DNA of 17,209 nt from Thermomicrobiales bacterium. Its GTDB lineage: Bacteria; Chloroflexota; Chloroflexia; Thermomicrobiales; UBA6265. The translations under genes and the position numbers were made by a program. Numbering within the stretch: position 1 is the stretch's first letter; each line of letters begins with the position of its first letter. Below are positions 1 through 6,853 of the stretch, one piece after another. The stretch is from positions 1-17,209 of the forward strand of contig JAICRA010000003.1 in assembly GCA_025937615.1 (NCBI GenBank), in the 5' to 3' direction. The notes below the pieces were generated by a model. It was not told where the DNA came from. It ran no database searches and saw only the letters and a list, made by a program, of their open reading frames with translations.

Positions 1-104
1 GCAGAGGCGTGGAGTCGCCAGAACGACTCGCGATGAGGCCGTCCAGTGCCTGCCAGTTCGATTGCGACGAAGACGAGGTCACGAGGCTCTCCCACGGCGA
101 GTGA
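1..104 (+). CDS. Possible C-terminal fragment of a gene cut by the left window edge
   Basis: The third plus frame is open from the window edge to a TGA at 102-104 (33 complete codons). GC content by codon position is roughly 65/48/79%, counted by hand, which is the pattern expected of a coding frame in GC-rich DNA. The end of the peptide contains an acidic, cysteine-containing stretch (CQFDCDEDEV). No family is recognisable. The opposite strand is also open in the same phase, so strand and reality are uncertain. If real, this gene converges on the P450 gene, with the inverted-repeat block between them. Confidence 0.25.
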   Translation, partial: RGVESPERLAMRPSSACQFDCDEDEVTRLSHGE

Positions 105-190
105 TGGCCCGGCACCCTTGCCGCGCGGTTTGCCGCCACCGATTGCTCCGCGCGCCTATTGTGCGACGGAATCAGCTCCCTGTCGCGTAC

Positions 191-304
191 TGGGGTGATG
201 GGTGAGAGGGTGATTACTCGCTACGCTCGTGGTGATGGGGGATAGGAAACGAGTTCTCGTTCTCCCTTTCACCCCATCACCCCATGACCAATCACCCGTC
301 ACCC
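191..304. repeat. Imperfect inverted-repeat block of GGGTGATG-like words downstream of the P450 gene
   Basis: The left arm at 191-210 (TGGGGTGATGGGTGAGAGGG) pairs with 264-284, whose reverse complement is identical apart from one extra G and one substitution. A second pairing is possible between GGGTGATT at 208-215 and AATCACCC at 290-297. Between the arms is a small AACGAG-TT-CTCGTT stem around 249-262. The block reaches the P450 stop codon and could act as a (bidirectional) transcription terminator or belong to a dispersed intergenic repeat family. There is no obvious T-tract. The arms and pairing are seen in the sequence; the function is inferred. Confidence 0.6.
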
Positions 305-1666
305 TCAAAACAACAACGGCACCTGGCGGAACCCGCGCAGGAAATTTCCGCTCCAGACGACCTCGTCCTCGGGGACCGCCAGCCGGAGCTCCGGGTAGCG
401 CCGGATCAGCGTCTCGAAGGCGATCTGCCCCTCGACACGGGCCAGCGGCGCGCCAAGGCAGACATGGATCCCCTTGCCGAAGGCGACGTGCCGGTTGGCG
501 TCGGGCCGGCTGATATCGAAGGTGTTGGGATCGGTGAAGCGCTCCGGGTCCCGGTTCGCGCTGGCCAGGCTGACGGCAACCTGCTCCCCCTTCACGACTG
601 GCGTGGCCGCGATCGTCAAGTCCTCCTTGGCGAAGCGCCGGCCGATGAAGTCGACCGGGCCCCAGTAGCGCAGCGTCTCCTCAACGACATTCTTGGCCAG
701 ACCTGGGTCCGCCTTGAGCGCGGCCAATTGCTCCGGGTGGGTCAGCAGCGCGACCACGCCGTTGCCCACCAAGTTGACCGTGGTGACGTGGCCGGCCAGA
801 TACATTAGGAAGACGGTCGCCAGTGTCTCCTCCTCGGTGAGAGTGTCGCCGTCGTCTTCCATGAGGACCATCCGGCTGATCATGTCTTCGGCCGGCTCGC
901 GGCGCTTGCGCGCGAAGAGCTCCTTGAGGTAGGCGGTGAAGTCGCGCAACCCCTGTCGCACCTGCTCGTTCATGGCCTGGTCGCGTCCGCGGTCGACACG
1001 GAGCAAGTTCTCGGTCCAGCCCCGGATCCGCTCGCGATCCTCGCGTGGGATCCCCAGCAGATCGGAGATGACCGTGACCGGAAAGGGATAGGCAAACTGG
1101 CTGACCAGCTCCATCCGCCGGTTGCCGGGGGTCTCGCCGCGAGCCTCCGCGTCGCGCTCGGCCCTGTCGAGGAGATCGTCGACGGTCTTCTGGATGCTGG
1201 GCCGCATCGCCTCCATGCCACGGCCGGTGAAACTCGGCTGTACCAGCTTGCGGATGCGCGTGTGATCGGGAGGGTCGATGGAGATGATGCTGCGCGCGAA
1301 CGGCCGGAACTCCTCCGGCGTCTCGTCGTGCTCCCGCTGCTCCGCGGATAAGAGAGAACGCGGATCGACCGAGAAGCGATCATCGAGCAGGGTCGCCACG
1401 ACATCGTCGTAATGAGTGACAAAGAACGTCTCGCGGTTGAAGAACCGATCCCGGGGGCTCTGCGACTCCTTTCCATCGTCGTCGCTACCGAACTTGACGC
1501 GGGTGACGCGGCCCTTCTCGCGCAACGCGTCGTAGGTGTCATAAGCCGTGGCCATGAATGTGGGGTCGGTGATGTCCAGCTTGACGACCTCAGTCGACGA
1601 CGACACCCCGCCGTTCGCTTCCGTAGCGATGGTCTGAGGCACATCTGATGTCTTTACGGTTGCCAT
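305..1666 (-). CDS. Cytochrome P450 (bacterial CYP, soluble)
   Basis: This gene encodes a heme monooxygenase of 453 residues, a normal length for soluble bacterial P450s. The start chosen is ATG at 1666, preceded by GGAG seven nt upstream; the upstream-extended frame has no comparable site and would run into the MarR gene. Diagnostic motifs are a C-helix HxxxR (H135-R139), the I-helix AGHVTT (291-296), the K-helix ExxR (E330-R333) and the heme-binding loop FGKGIHVCLG with the cysteine ligand C403. No membrane anchor is visible, and no ferredoxin or reductase gene is adjacent, so the electron donor must be encoded elsewhere. The I-helix residue usually Asp/Glu before the oxygen-activating Thr is Val294. 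The gene lies 79 nt downstream of a MarR regulator on the same strand and is probably co-transcribed and controlled by it. The substrate cannot be read from the sequence. Confidence 0.96.
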   Translation of the reverse strand: MATVKTSDVPQTIATEANGGVSSSTEVVKLDITDPTFMATAYDTYDALREKGRVTRVKFGSDDDGKESQSPRDRFFNRETFFVTHYDDVVATLLDDRFSVDPRSLLSAEQREHDETPEEFRPFARSIISIDPPDHTRIRKLVQPSFTGRGMEAMRPSIQKTVDDLLDRAERDAEARGETPGNRRMELVSQFAYPFPVTVISDLLGIPREDRERIRGWTENLLRVDRGRDQAMNEQVRQGLRDFTAYLKELFARKRREPAEDMISRMVLMEDDGDTLTEEETLATVFLMYLAGHVTTVNLVGNGVVALLTHPEQLAALKADPGLAKNVVEETLRYWGPVDFIGRRFAKEDLTIAATPVVKGEQVAVSLASANRDPERFTDPNTFDISRPDANRHVAFGKGIHVCLGAPLARVEGQIAFETLIRRYPELRLAVPEDEVVWSGNFLRGFRQVPLLF

Positions 1667-1745
1667 GCTATTTCTCCGATTCACGTCCTGTTCGCCTTCG
1701 CTCACTACCACCGGACCATCCGGCGAAGTTGTGAGCCTCTCGATG

Positions 1746-2351
1746 TCAGTTGAGTCGTGCCTTGCTCCTGGCACTGGTGCGCTGTGACCGCCTCGTGTTC
1801 GGCTCGTCCATGGCGGCTGTTTCCTCTTCGCCAGCACAGTCGTCATCCCAGGCGGGGAGATCGTCACCAACGTTCATCCTGACCGGACCTGGGGTTTGCG
1901 CTTCGAGCGCGGCGAAGGTCCGCTGCAAGAGATCGAGCGCCCGACCGAGCTCGGCCAGCTCATCTGGCGAGGCCTGGGAGAGTTGCGCCGCCAGCTCCTC
2001 TGTCAATGACCGCTCGACGAGCTCACTCGCGGCCAAACCGGCGTCGGTCAACGCCAGGCGGAGCCGCCGGCGGTCATTCGGGTCAGGCTCCCGGCGCACG
2101 AGCTCGCGACGCTCCAGGCGATCGATGATGCCGGTGATGACGGCCGGGGTGACCTGCCAGAGACGAGCCAACTCACCTGGCGAAGACGCGCCATGCCGAA
2201 TGCCGCTGAGGGCGGCGTATTGGCGTAAGCTGAGACCGGCATCGGTCCCGGCCCGGTGGACGCGTGCCGTCGCCCACCGGCGCAGGACGGGAAGCAGCTC
2301 CAGCGCCTGTCGTGCTCGGTCCACCGTTGCCGACATCTGGCCCGTCGTCAT
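1746..2351 (-). CDS. MarR-family winged-helix transcriptional regulator
   Basis: This is a predicted dimeric DNA-binding repressor or activator of 201 residues. The start is ATG at 2351 with a GAGG about five nt upstream; an in-frame start 60 nt further up lacks support. The winged helix-turn-helix spans about residues 40-105, with the recognition helix around TPAVITGIIDRLERR (68-82) and a basic wing REPDPNDRRRLRL (87-99) typical of MarR proteins. Flanking helices (8-35 and 108-150) would form the dimer interface. The C-terminus is longer than usual: an acidic stretch (163-183) followed by a basic Arg/Ser/Lys tail (187-200). It is upstream of and in the same direction as the P450 gene, suggesting that it controls P450 expression in response to a small ligand, and possibly its own promoter. 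The ligand is unknown. Confidence 0.92.
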   Translation of the reverse strand: MTTGQMSATVDRARQALELLPVLRRWATARVHRAGTDAGLSLRQYAALSGIRHGASSPGELARLWQVTPAVITGIIDRLERRELVRREPDPNDRRRLRLALTDAGLAASELVERSLTEELAAQLSQASPDELAELGRALDLLQRTFAALEAQTPGPVRMNVGDDLPAWDDDCAGEEETAAMDEPNTRRSQRTSARSKARLN

Positions 2352-2415
2352 CACATCCTCGCAAGAGTTCCCGCTGCGGCGCCCGCGCGTCGCTGGTTCG
2401 TAGCCCGTCAAGATT

Positions 2416-2445
2416 ACTTTATCACAGAAAATATTTCCCTGGCAA
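2416..2445 (-). promoter_or_regulatory. Candidate promoter for the marR-P450 unit
   Basis: On the minus strand TTGCCA (2445-2440) and TAAAGT (2421-2416) are separated by 18 nt, resembling -35 and -10 boxes. They sit about 65 nt upstream of the MarR start in the only clearly AT-rich patch of the region. This is a match by eye; transcription start is not known. Confidence 0.35.
2427..2438. promoter_or_regulatory. Candidate MarR operator palindrome
   Basis: GAAAATATTTCC contains the perfect 8-bp palindrome AAATATTT (2429-2436) with an outer G/C pair. It falls in the spacer of the candidate minus-strand promoter, where a bound regulator would block transcription. MarR proteins usually bind short AT-rich palindromes near their own promoters (known); assignment to this regulator is inference. 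Confidence 0.3.
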
Positions 2446-2637
2446 ATCGAAACTGGGTTCGAGTTCTCCTTGTCTCGTCATCAGCACACAGGACCCGGCT
2501 CCCCTTGGCAAAGGGCCGAGTCGTTCGTGCCTCTCTGGCATGCCGGTTGCATTCGGTTCCGCAGCCTGGCGGGCAATCCGCTTGCCCATTGCGCTCATTC
2601 GCGGCGACTACTGGGCCCGCCAAGAGAAGGAGTTCCC

Positions 2638-2961
2638 ATGCGTCGATCGAACATGGCCGCCGCGACGCTCGGTCTCGCGCCCTGGGTCTTGGCGGGATCG
2701 CTCTTCCTCGGAGAGGACGTGGCCGTCTCTGCCCAGGATGCAACCTCGGCTCCCGTCGAGGTCACCATGGAGGCGCCAACGGCGTCGGCGGAGCCCCGGG
2801 CGGACGCCGTCGACGGCGAAAGTGCCCCCTCGGCCATGCCATCGGCCGGGGTCGGTCCCGGTCTCGCGTCCGGCGGCACTGGACCGCTCTCGCTCGGCGC
2901 TCTGGTCGGCGCCGGCGTCGCGGCAATTTTCGCGTTACGCGAGCGGTTCAAGAACCGCTGA
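2638..2961 (+). CDS. Small secreted, membrane-tethered Ala/Pro-rich protein of unknown function
   Basis: The product is 107 residues. The start ATG at 2638 has an excellent AAGGAG five nt upstream, which favours it over an upstream in-frame start at 2470. The N-terminus looks like a Sec signal peptide: basic MRR, a hydrophobic segment about 8-24, and a possible cleavage after VSA (residue 32). The middle (33-80) is low complexity, rich in Ala, Pro, Ser, Glu and Gly and probably disordered. The C-terminus has a hydrophobic segment (about 83-100) followed by RERFKNR, which gives a type I membrane topology or resembles a degenerate surface-sorting tail; no LPXTG is present. It is transcribed divergently from marR and upstream of the ABC-transporter genes, 122 nt before the first permease. 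No homologous family is recognised. Confidence 0.7.
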   Translation: MRRSNMAAATLGLAPWVLAGSLFLGEDVAVSAQDATSAPVEVTMEAPTASAEPRADAVDGESAPSAMPSAGVGPGLASGGTGPLSLGALVGAGVAAIFALRERFKNR

Positions 2962-3023
2962 TCCTCCCTCCATCCCGGCTGAGAGCGGCCGGAACATCAT
3001 CGGTACTACCCTTTCACCCGCCC

Positions 3024-3029
3024 TACAAT
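3024..3029 (+). promoter_or_regulatory. Possible -10 box before the ABC-transporter operon
   Basis: TACAAT differs from the consensus TATAAT by one base and lies 54 nt before the GTG start of the first permease. No good -35 hexamer is visible 16-18 nt upstream, so this is weak. Confidence 0.2.
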
Positions 3030-3083
3030 TCACGCCGACGGTCACCACGATGATCGGCGCCGCGACGCCAGGGAACTGATTGG

Positions 3084-4043
3084 GTGATTGCCGAATTCTT
3101 GGTGCGGCGGCTCCTGCAGATGGTGCCGCTGTTGATCGGGGTCTCGGTGCTTGGCTTCGCCATGATGCACCTGGCACCGGGTGGACCGACCGCGCTCTAC
3201 ACCATGAACCCGAATGTCACCGCCGAGGACGTCGAGCGGATCAAGGAGGCATGGGGACTCAACGATCCGCTGCACGTTCAGTACCTGCGCTGGGTCGGCA
3301 ACATGTTCAGCGGCAATTTCGGCAATTCGTTCCGGGGCGGGGCCGAGGTGCGAGGGCTGATCATCGAGCGTATTCCCGCCACCCTTCAGCTGATGGGCAC
3401 CGCGTATCTCATCGCGGTGGTTCTGGGGTTCTTCATCGGTACGCTGGGGGCGTTCCGGCAATACTCTGTTTTCGATTATCTCGCCACCACAGGGGCTCTA
3501 ATCACACTCTCCATCCCCACCTTCTGGTTCGGGTTGATGGTGATCTTCATATTCGCCGAACAATTAGGTTGGATTCCCTCGGGAGGGACGCGTTCGCTCG
3601 GAAGCGGCGGCGGCGGATTGCTCGACCAGCTTCACCACCTAGTTGCTCCGGCGTTCGTGCTCGGTCTCGTGCTCACCGCTCAGTGGAGTCGCTATTTTCG
3701 GACGAGTCTGCTCGAGACCAAGAATCAGGAGTACGTGCGGACGGCACACGCCAAGGGACTCGCGAGCAGCGAGGTGCTCCGTTACCACATCCTGCGTAAC
3801 GCGATCCTGCCGATCATCGCGCTGGCCGGGGTGCAGCTCCCGGCTGTCTTCAGCGGCGCCCTGGTAGCCGAGAGCATTTTCGGTTGGGCCGGGATGGGGC
3901 GTCTCTTCCTCGATGCCCTGACCTACCGAGACTATCCCGTGCTGATGGCGATGTTGATGATCACGGCGTTCCTCGTCGTCATCGGCAACCTGCTGGCGGA
4001 CGTTGCTCTGGCCATCGTCGACCCCCGCGTGCGAGCGATCTAA
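3084..4043 (+). CDS. Peptide-type ABC transporter permease, DppB/OppB family
   Basis: This is an integral inner-membrane permease of 319 residues, the usual length for DppB-like proteins. It starts at GTG 3084. Predicted membrane segments lie at about 9-30, 98-124, 135-160, 187-205, 240-262 and 285-310. The family's N-terminal half (RRLLQMVPLLIGVSVLGF) and the following APGGP are typical of DppB. The cytoplasmic EAA loop that contacts the ATPase is at about 217-245 (YVRTAHAKGL then LRNAILPII). The second permease begins 18 nt after this gene, and the binding-protein gene follows, so these form one importer. No ATPase gene of the DppD/DppF type is in the window. Substrate preference cannot be read from the permease. 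Confidence 0.95.
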   Translation: MIAEFLVRRLLQMVPLLIGVSVLGFAMMHLAPGGPTALYTMNPNVTAEDVERIKEAWGLNDPLHVQYLRWVGNMFSGNFGNSFRGGAEVRGLIIERIPATLQLMGTAYLIAVVLGFFIGTLGAFRQYSVFDYLATTGALITLSIPTFWFGLMVIFIFAEQLGWIPSGGTRSLGSGGGGLLDQLHHLVAPAFVLGLVLTAQWSRYFRTSLLETKNQEYVRTAHAKGLASSEVLRYHILRNAILPIIALAGVQLPAVFSGALVAESIFGWAGMGRLFLDALTYRDYPVLMAMLMITAFLVVIGNLLADVALAIVDPRVRAI

Positions 4044-4061
4044 CGGGGCGTGGGAGGAACG

Positions 4062-4970
4062 ATGGCCGCGACCCCGGCTGCCCCAACTGCCACGTTGAGC
4101 ATGCCGGCTCGAATGAGCCGGCAAGAAAGCATCGCCGGTCAGATCTGGCGGAGATTCCGCCAACACCGGATGGCGATGTTCGGACTGATCACGATCATCG
4201 TGCTCTTTCTTGCCTCGCTCTTTGCCCCGGCCATCGCGCCGTACGACCCGGATCAGGTCAACCCCCTTGCTCGGCATCAGCCACCATTCTCCGCGGGCCA
4301 TCTGCTTGGTACCGACGAGATCGGTCGCGATGTCTTGAGCCGGTTGCTTTTCGCGGGTCGCGTCTCGCTGACCGTCGGCTTCGCCGCGATGCTGGTGACG
4401 ATCATTGTCGGCTCGCTCGTGGGGCTCTGCTCCGCCTACTACGGTGGCAAGATCGACGTCTTGCTGATGCGCTTGACCGATGTCTTCCTTTCGTTTCCCA
4501 CGATCTACCTGTTGCTGGTGCTCGCGGCATTCGTGCGGCCATCGGTGCTGTCGATCACGCTGATCGTCGGCTTTACGGCCTGGATGGAAGTGGCCCGGAT
4601 CGTCCGCGCGCAGTTCCTGACGCTCAAAGAGCAGGAGTTCGTCACCGCGGCACGCGCGATGGGATCGACGGCACCGCGGATCATGCTCCGCGAGCTGCTC
4701 CCAAACGGCGTCGGGCCAATCATCGTCGCGGCAACGTTGCAGGTGGCGGCCGCAATCCTCGCCGAGTCGTACATCTCTTTTCTGGGTTATGGCATTCAGC
4801 CGCCGCAAGCGAGCTGGGGCATCATGCTCAACAACGCCCAAGAGTTCTTCACCCGGGCACCCTGGCTGGCAGTCTTCCCTGGGGTGGCGATCACCCTGGC
4901 CGTGCTGGCCTTCAACTTCGTCGGTGACGGCCTGCGCGACGCCTTCGATCCCCGGCAGCGGATGCGCTAA
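4062..4970 (+). CDS. Peptide-type ABC transporter permease, DppC/OppC family
   Basis: The product is a 302-residue inner-membrane permease partner of the preceding gene. ATG 4062 is chosen because GGGAGG lies just four nt upstream; a GTG at 4050 would place that site inside the coding region. The N-terminal cytoplasmic region (about 1-38) ends in the RRFRQHRMAMFGLI segment seen in OppC proteins. The DppC signature HLLGTDEIGRDVLSRLLFAG is at 80-99, and the EAA loop at about 193-221 (FVTAARAMG then LPNGVGPII). Hydrophobic segments lie at about 40-60, 103-125, 140-158, 163-180, 215-237 and 268-290. The spacing and order permease B, permease C, binding protein are typical of dipeptide, oligopeptide or nickel importers. 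Confidence 0.95.
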   Translation: MAATPAAPTATLSMPARMSRQESIAGQIWRRFRQHRMAMFGLITIIVLFLASLFAPAIAPYDPDQVNPLARHQPPFSAGHLLGTDEIGRDVLSRLLFAGRVSLTVGFAAMLVTIIVGSLVGLCSAYYGGKIDVLLMRLTDVFLSFPTIYLLLVLAAFVRPSVLSITLIVGFTAWMEVARIVRAQFLTLKEQEFVTAARAMGSTAPRIMLRELLPNGVGPIIVAATLQVAAAILAESYISFLGYGIQPPQASWGIMLNNAQEFFTRAPWLAVFPGVAITLAVLAFNFVGDGLRDAFDPRQRMR

Positions 4971-5022
4971 TTCGTAAGACCGGGCACAATAGCGCCGCGT
5001 GCTCACGTTCAAGACAGGTTGT

Positions 5023-5049
5023 CACGTCGCCGGAACGATTCGGCGCGTG
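5023..5049 (+). promoter_or_regulatory. Leader hairpin upstream of the binding-protein gene
   Basis: CACG-t-CGCCG (5023-5032) can pair with CGGCG-CGTG (5041-5049), leaving an eight-nt loop and one bulged T. The structure ends 12 nt before the AGGAGG of the binding-protein gene and could protect the 5' end of a processed, more abundant binding-protein mRNA. The function is inferred. Confidence 0.35.
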
Positions 5050-5073
5050 TGGTTCAGGTAGAGGAGGAACACC

Positions 5074-6786
5074 GTGGGTCAGGCTGACGCGATCACGACT
5101 CTGTTCGAGAGCATTGTCAGTGGGCGGCTCTCCCGCCGGCGGGCGCTCCAGCGCGCCGGTGCGCTGGGACTTGGCGTAGCGACCGCGTCGGCGTCGCCGG
5201 GTCGGCTTGGCGGTTTGATGAGCGAGGCGCGGGCCCAGGAGGGCGGCGAGATCATCGTCGGCTCGTCGCAGGAAGCGGTCAACTTCAACCCACTGCTCTA
5301 CACCAACACCGGACCGGACACGCTCCCCGACGTGCTCATGTTCGACAGCCTCTTGAAAATCACGCCTGAGGGCACGTTCGTCCCGAATCTGGCGACGGAG
5401 GTTCCCACCCAGGAGAACGGGGGCATCTCCGAAGACGGGCTCACCTGGACGTTCAACCTGCGAGACGACGCCAAGTGGCACGACGGCGAGCCGTTCTCGT
5501 CCCGTGATGTCCAGTTCACCTGGGAGACGATCATGAACCCGGACGTGGCGGTGCGCTCCCGCACCGGCCATGACAAAGTCGAGTCCGTCGAGGCACCCGA
5601 CGAGCACACCGTGGTCATGACCTTGAAGGAGCCGTTTGCCCCCTTCCAGCTCCTCTGGACCGGCGGGGTGACCTCCATCATCCCCGCTCACATCCTCGGC
5701 GACGGTCAAGACATCAATACCGCCCCCTTCAACACGTCGGCTCCTGTTGGCACGGGACCTTTCAAATTCGTCGAGCATGTCAGCGGAGATCATCTGACAG
5801 TCGAGCGCAATCCCGACTACCACGGCGGCGCTGCCAAGCTCGACCGCATCATCGTCAAGCTGATCCCAGAAGTTCCACTTATGTTCACTCAGCTCAAGAC
5901 CGGCGAGGTCCAGGTCATCGACTACCAGAGTGTTCCCGCCGAACGATGGGAAGAGGCGCAGAATACAGAGGGGATTACGGCTGTTTGGAAGCCGACGAAC
6001 TTCGTCGAGTTCATCTATTTCAACAACTCACTTCCGCAGTTCCAGGACAAGCGCGTCAAACAGGCGCTCTACCACGCCATGGACACCCAGACCATCATCG
6101 ACACGATCTACTACGGTTTCGAGAACCCGACCCTCACCTACCTCAACCCGGACCACTGGGCATACAACCCCGATGTCAAGACCTATCCGTACGACCTGGA
6201 ACGGGCGAACGCCCTCCTCGACGAAGCGGGCTGGGTGCGCGGCGACGACGGAGTGCGGGCCAAGGACGATGTGCGGCTGGCTTTCAGCATGTCAACGACG
6301 ACCGGCAACCTCAGTCGGGAGAGCGCGCAACTGGTCCTGCAGCAGGCGTTCCAGGAGATCGGCGCCGAGATGACGATCGACAATCGTCCTGCATCGACGC
6401 TGTGGGGGGACGATGTTCCGGCTGGGAGGTACGAGACGTTGATGGTGGCCTGGGACAACCCGATCCCCAGTGATCCGGATCCCACGTCGCGTCTCCACAG
6501 CAGCATGATTCCATTCGAATCCGGCTCCGGCGCGAACTATGTTGCATTCAAGAACGAAGAGGCCGACGCGCTGATGGAGCAGGGCGTGCGCGAGACCGAT
6601 CAAGAAGCGCGCGCCGAGATCTACCGGAAGCTGCAGGAACTCCTGGCCGAGGAATTGCCCTGGGCGCCGTTGTTCAACAATACTGATCGCTTTGCCCACG
6701 TGAGCTCACTCCAGGGGTACCGGCCGAATCCGTACATGGCGACGAACTTCGACAATGCGGCGGAGTGGACGCTCGCCGCAGAGTAA
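5074..6786 (+). CDS. ABC transporter substrate-binding protein, family 5 (peptide/nickel type), Tat-exported
   Basis: This 570-residue extracytoplasmic solute-binding protein captures the substrate and delivers it to the two permeases encoded just upstream. The start is GTG 5074, with AGGAGG at 5062-5067. The N-terminus carries a twin-arginine signal: SRRRAL at 20-25, a weakly hydrophobic Ala/Gly/Leu stretch (24-40), and a likely cleavage after ARA (54) before QEGG. There is no lipobox cysteine, so it would be anchored by an uncleaved signal or released. The family-5 signature is clear at about 125-150 (LRDDAKWHDGEPFSSRDV). Relatives bind di/oligopeptides, opines, nickel chelates or sugars. 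The downstream amine oxidase and M20 hydrolase argue for a peptide-like or modified amino-acid ligand (inference). Confidence 0.95.
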   Translation: MGQADAITTLFESIVSGRLSRRRALQRAGALGLGVATASASPGRLGGLMSEARAQEGGEIIVGSSQEAVNFNPLLYTNTGPDTLPDVLMFDSLLKITPEGTFVPNLATEVPTQENGGISEDGLTWTFNLRDDAKWHDGEPFSSRDVQFTWETIMNPDVAVRSRTGHDKVESVEAPDEHTVVMTLKEPFAPFQLLWTGGVTSIIPAHILGDGQDINTAPFNTSAPVGTGPFKFVEHVSGDHLTVERNPDYHGGAAKLDRIIVKLIPEVPLMFTQLKTGEVQVIDYQSVPAERWEEAQNTEGITAVWKPTNFVEFIYFNNSLPQFQDKRVKQALYHAMDTQTIIDTIYYGFENPTLTYLNPDHWAYNPDVKTYPYDLERANALLDEAGWVRGDDGVRAKDDVRLAFSMSTTTGNLSRESAQLVLQQAFQEIGAEMTIDNRPASTLWGDDVPAGRYETLMVAWDNPIPSDPDPTSRLHSSMIPFESGSGANYVAFKNEEADALMEQGVRETDQEARAEIYRKLQELLAEELPWAPLFNNTDRFAHVSSLQGYRPNPYMATNFDNAAEWTLAAE

Positions 6787-6798
6787 TTCCAGCCACAG

Positions 6799-6830
6799 GC
6801 CCCTCTTCCCAGTGCGCTGGGAAGAGGGGC
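6799..6830 (+). terminator. Perfect 14-bp hairpin between binding-protein and oxidase genes
   Basis: GCCCCTCTTCCCAG (6799-6812) is exactly complementary to 6817-6830 around a TGCG loop. No T-run follows (AGGAAGGTGAAGG), so it is not a canonical intrinsic terminator. Starting 12 nt after the binding-protein stop codon, it most plausibly stabilises the 3' end of that message or partially terminates, giving more binding protein than downstream enzymes. The pairing is seen directly; the role is inferred. Confidence 0.6.
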
Positions 6831-6853
6831 AGGAAGGTGAAGGCTAGCGGATC

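Noticed and set aside
1..160. Minus-strand open frame at the left edge containing VFVAIELAGTG, vaguely like the start of a DnaQ-type exonuclease
   Set aside because: The catalytic DxE pattern is absent and third-position GC (about 65%) is lower than for the opposite plus-strand frame.
1667..1870. N-terminal extension of the P450 by 68 residues
   Set aside because: It would overlap the marR coding end and lacks a ribosome site, whereas ATG 1666 has GGAG at good spacing and gives a normal-length P450.
1750..2403. 217-codon plus-strand open frame opposite marR
   Set aside because: The translation is Arg/Ser-rich low complexity and lies opposite a clear MarR protein.
2470..2637. N-terminal extension of the small exported protein
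   Set aside because: The extension would remove the signal peptide from the N-terminus and the AAGGAG before ATG 2638 is much stronger than anything near 2470.
2884..2961. LPXTG or PEP-CTERM sorting signal in the small exported protein
   Set aside because: The tail has the right overall shape, but neither LPXTG nor PEP is present; recorded only as a resemblance.
3639..5012. 457-codon open frame on the minus strand across both permease genes
   Set aside because: It is antisense to two well-supported permeases and its translation is rich in His, Arg, Glu and Gln without any recognisable domain, as expected for a shadow frame in GC-rich DNA.
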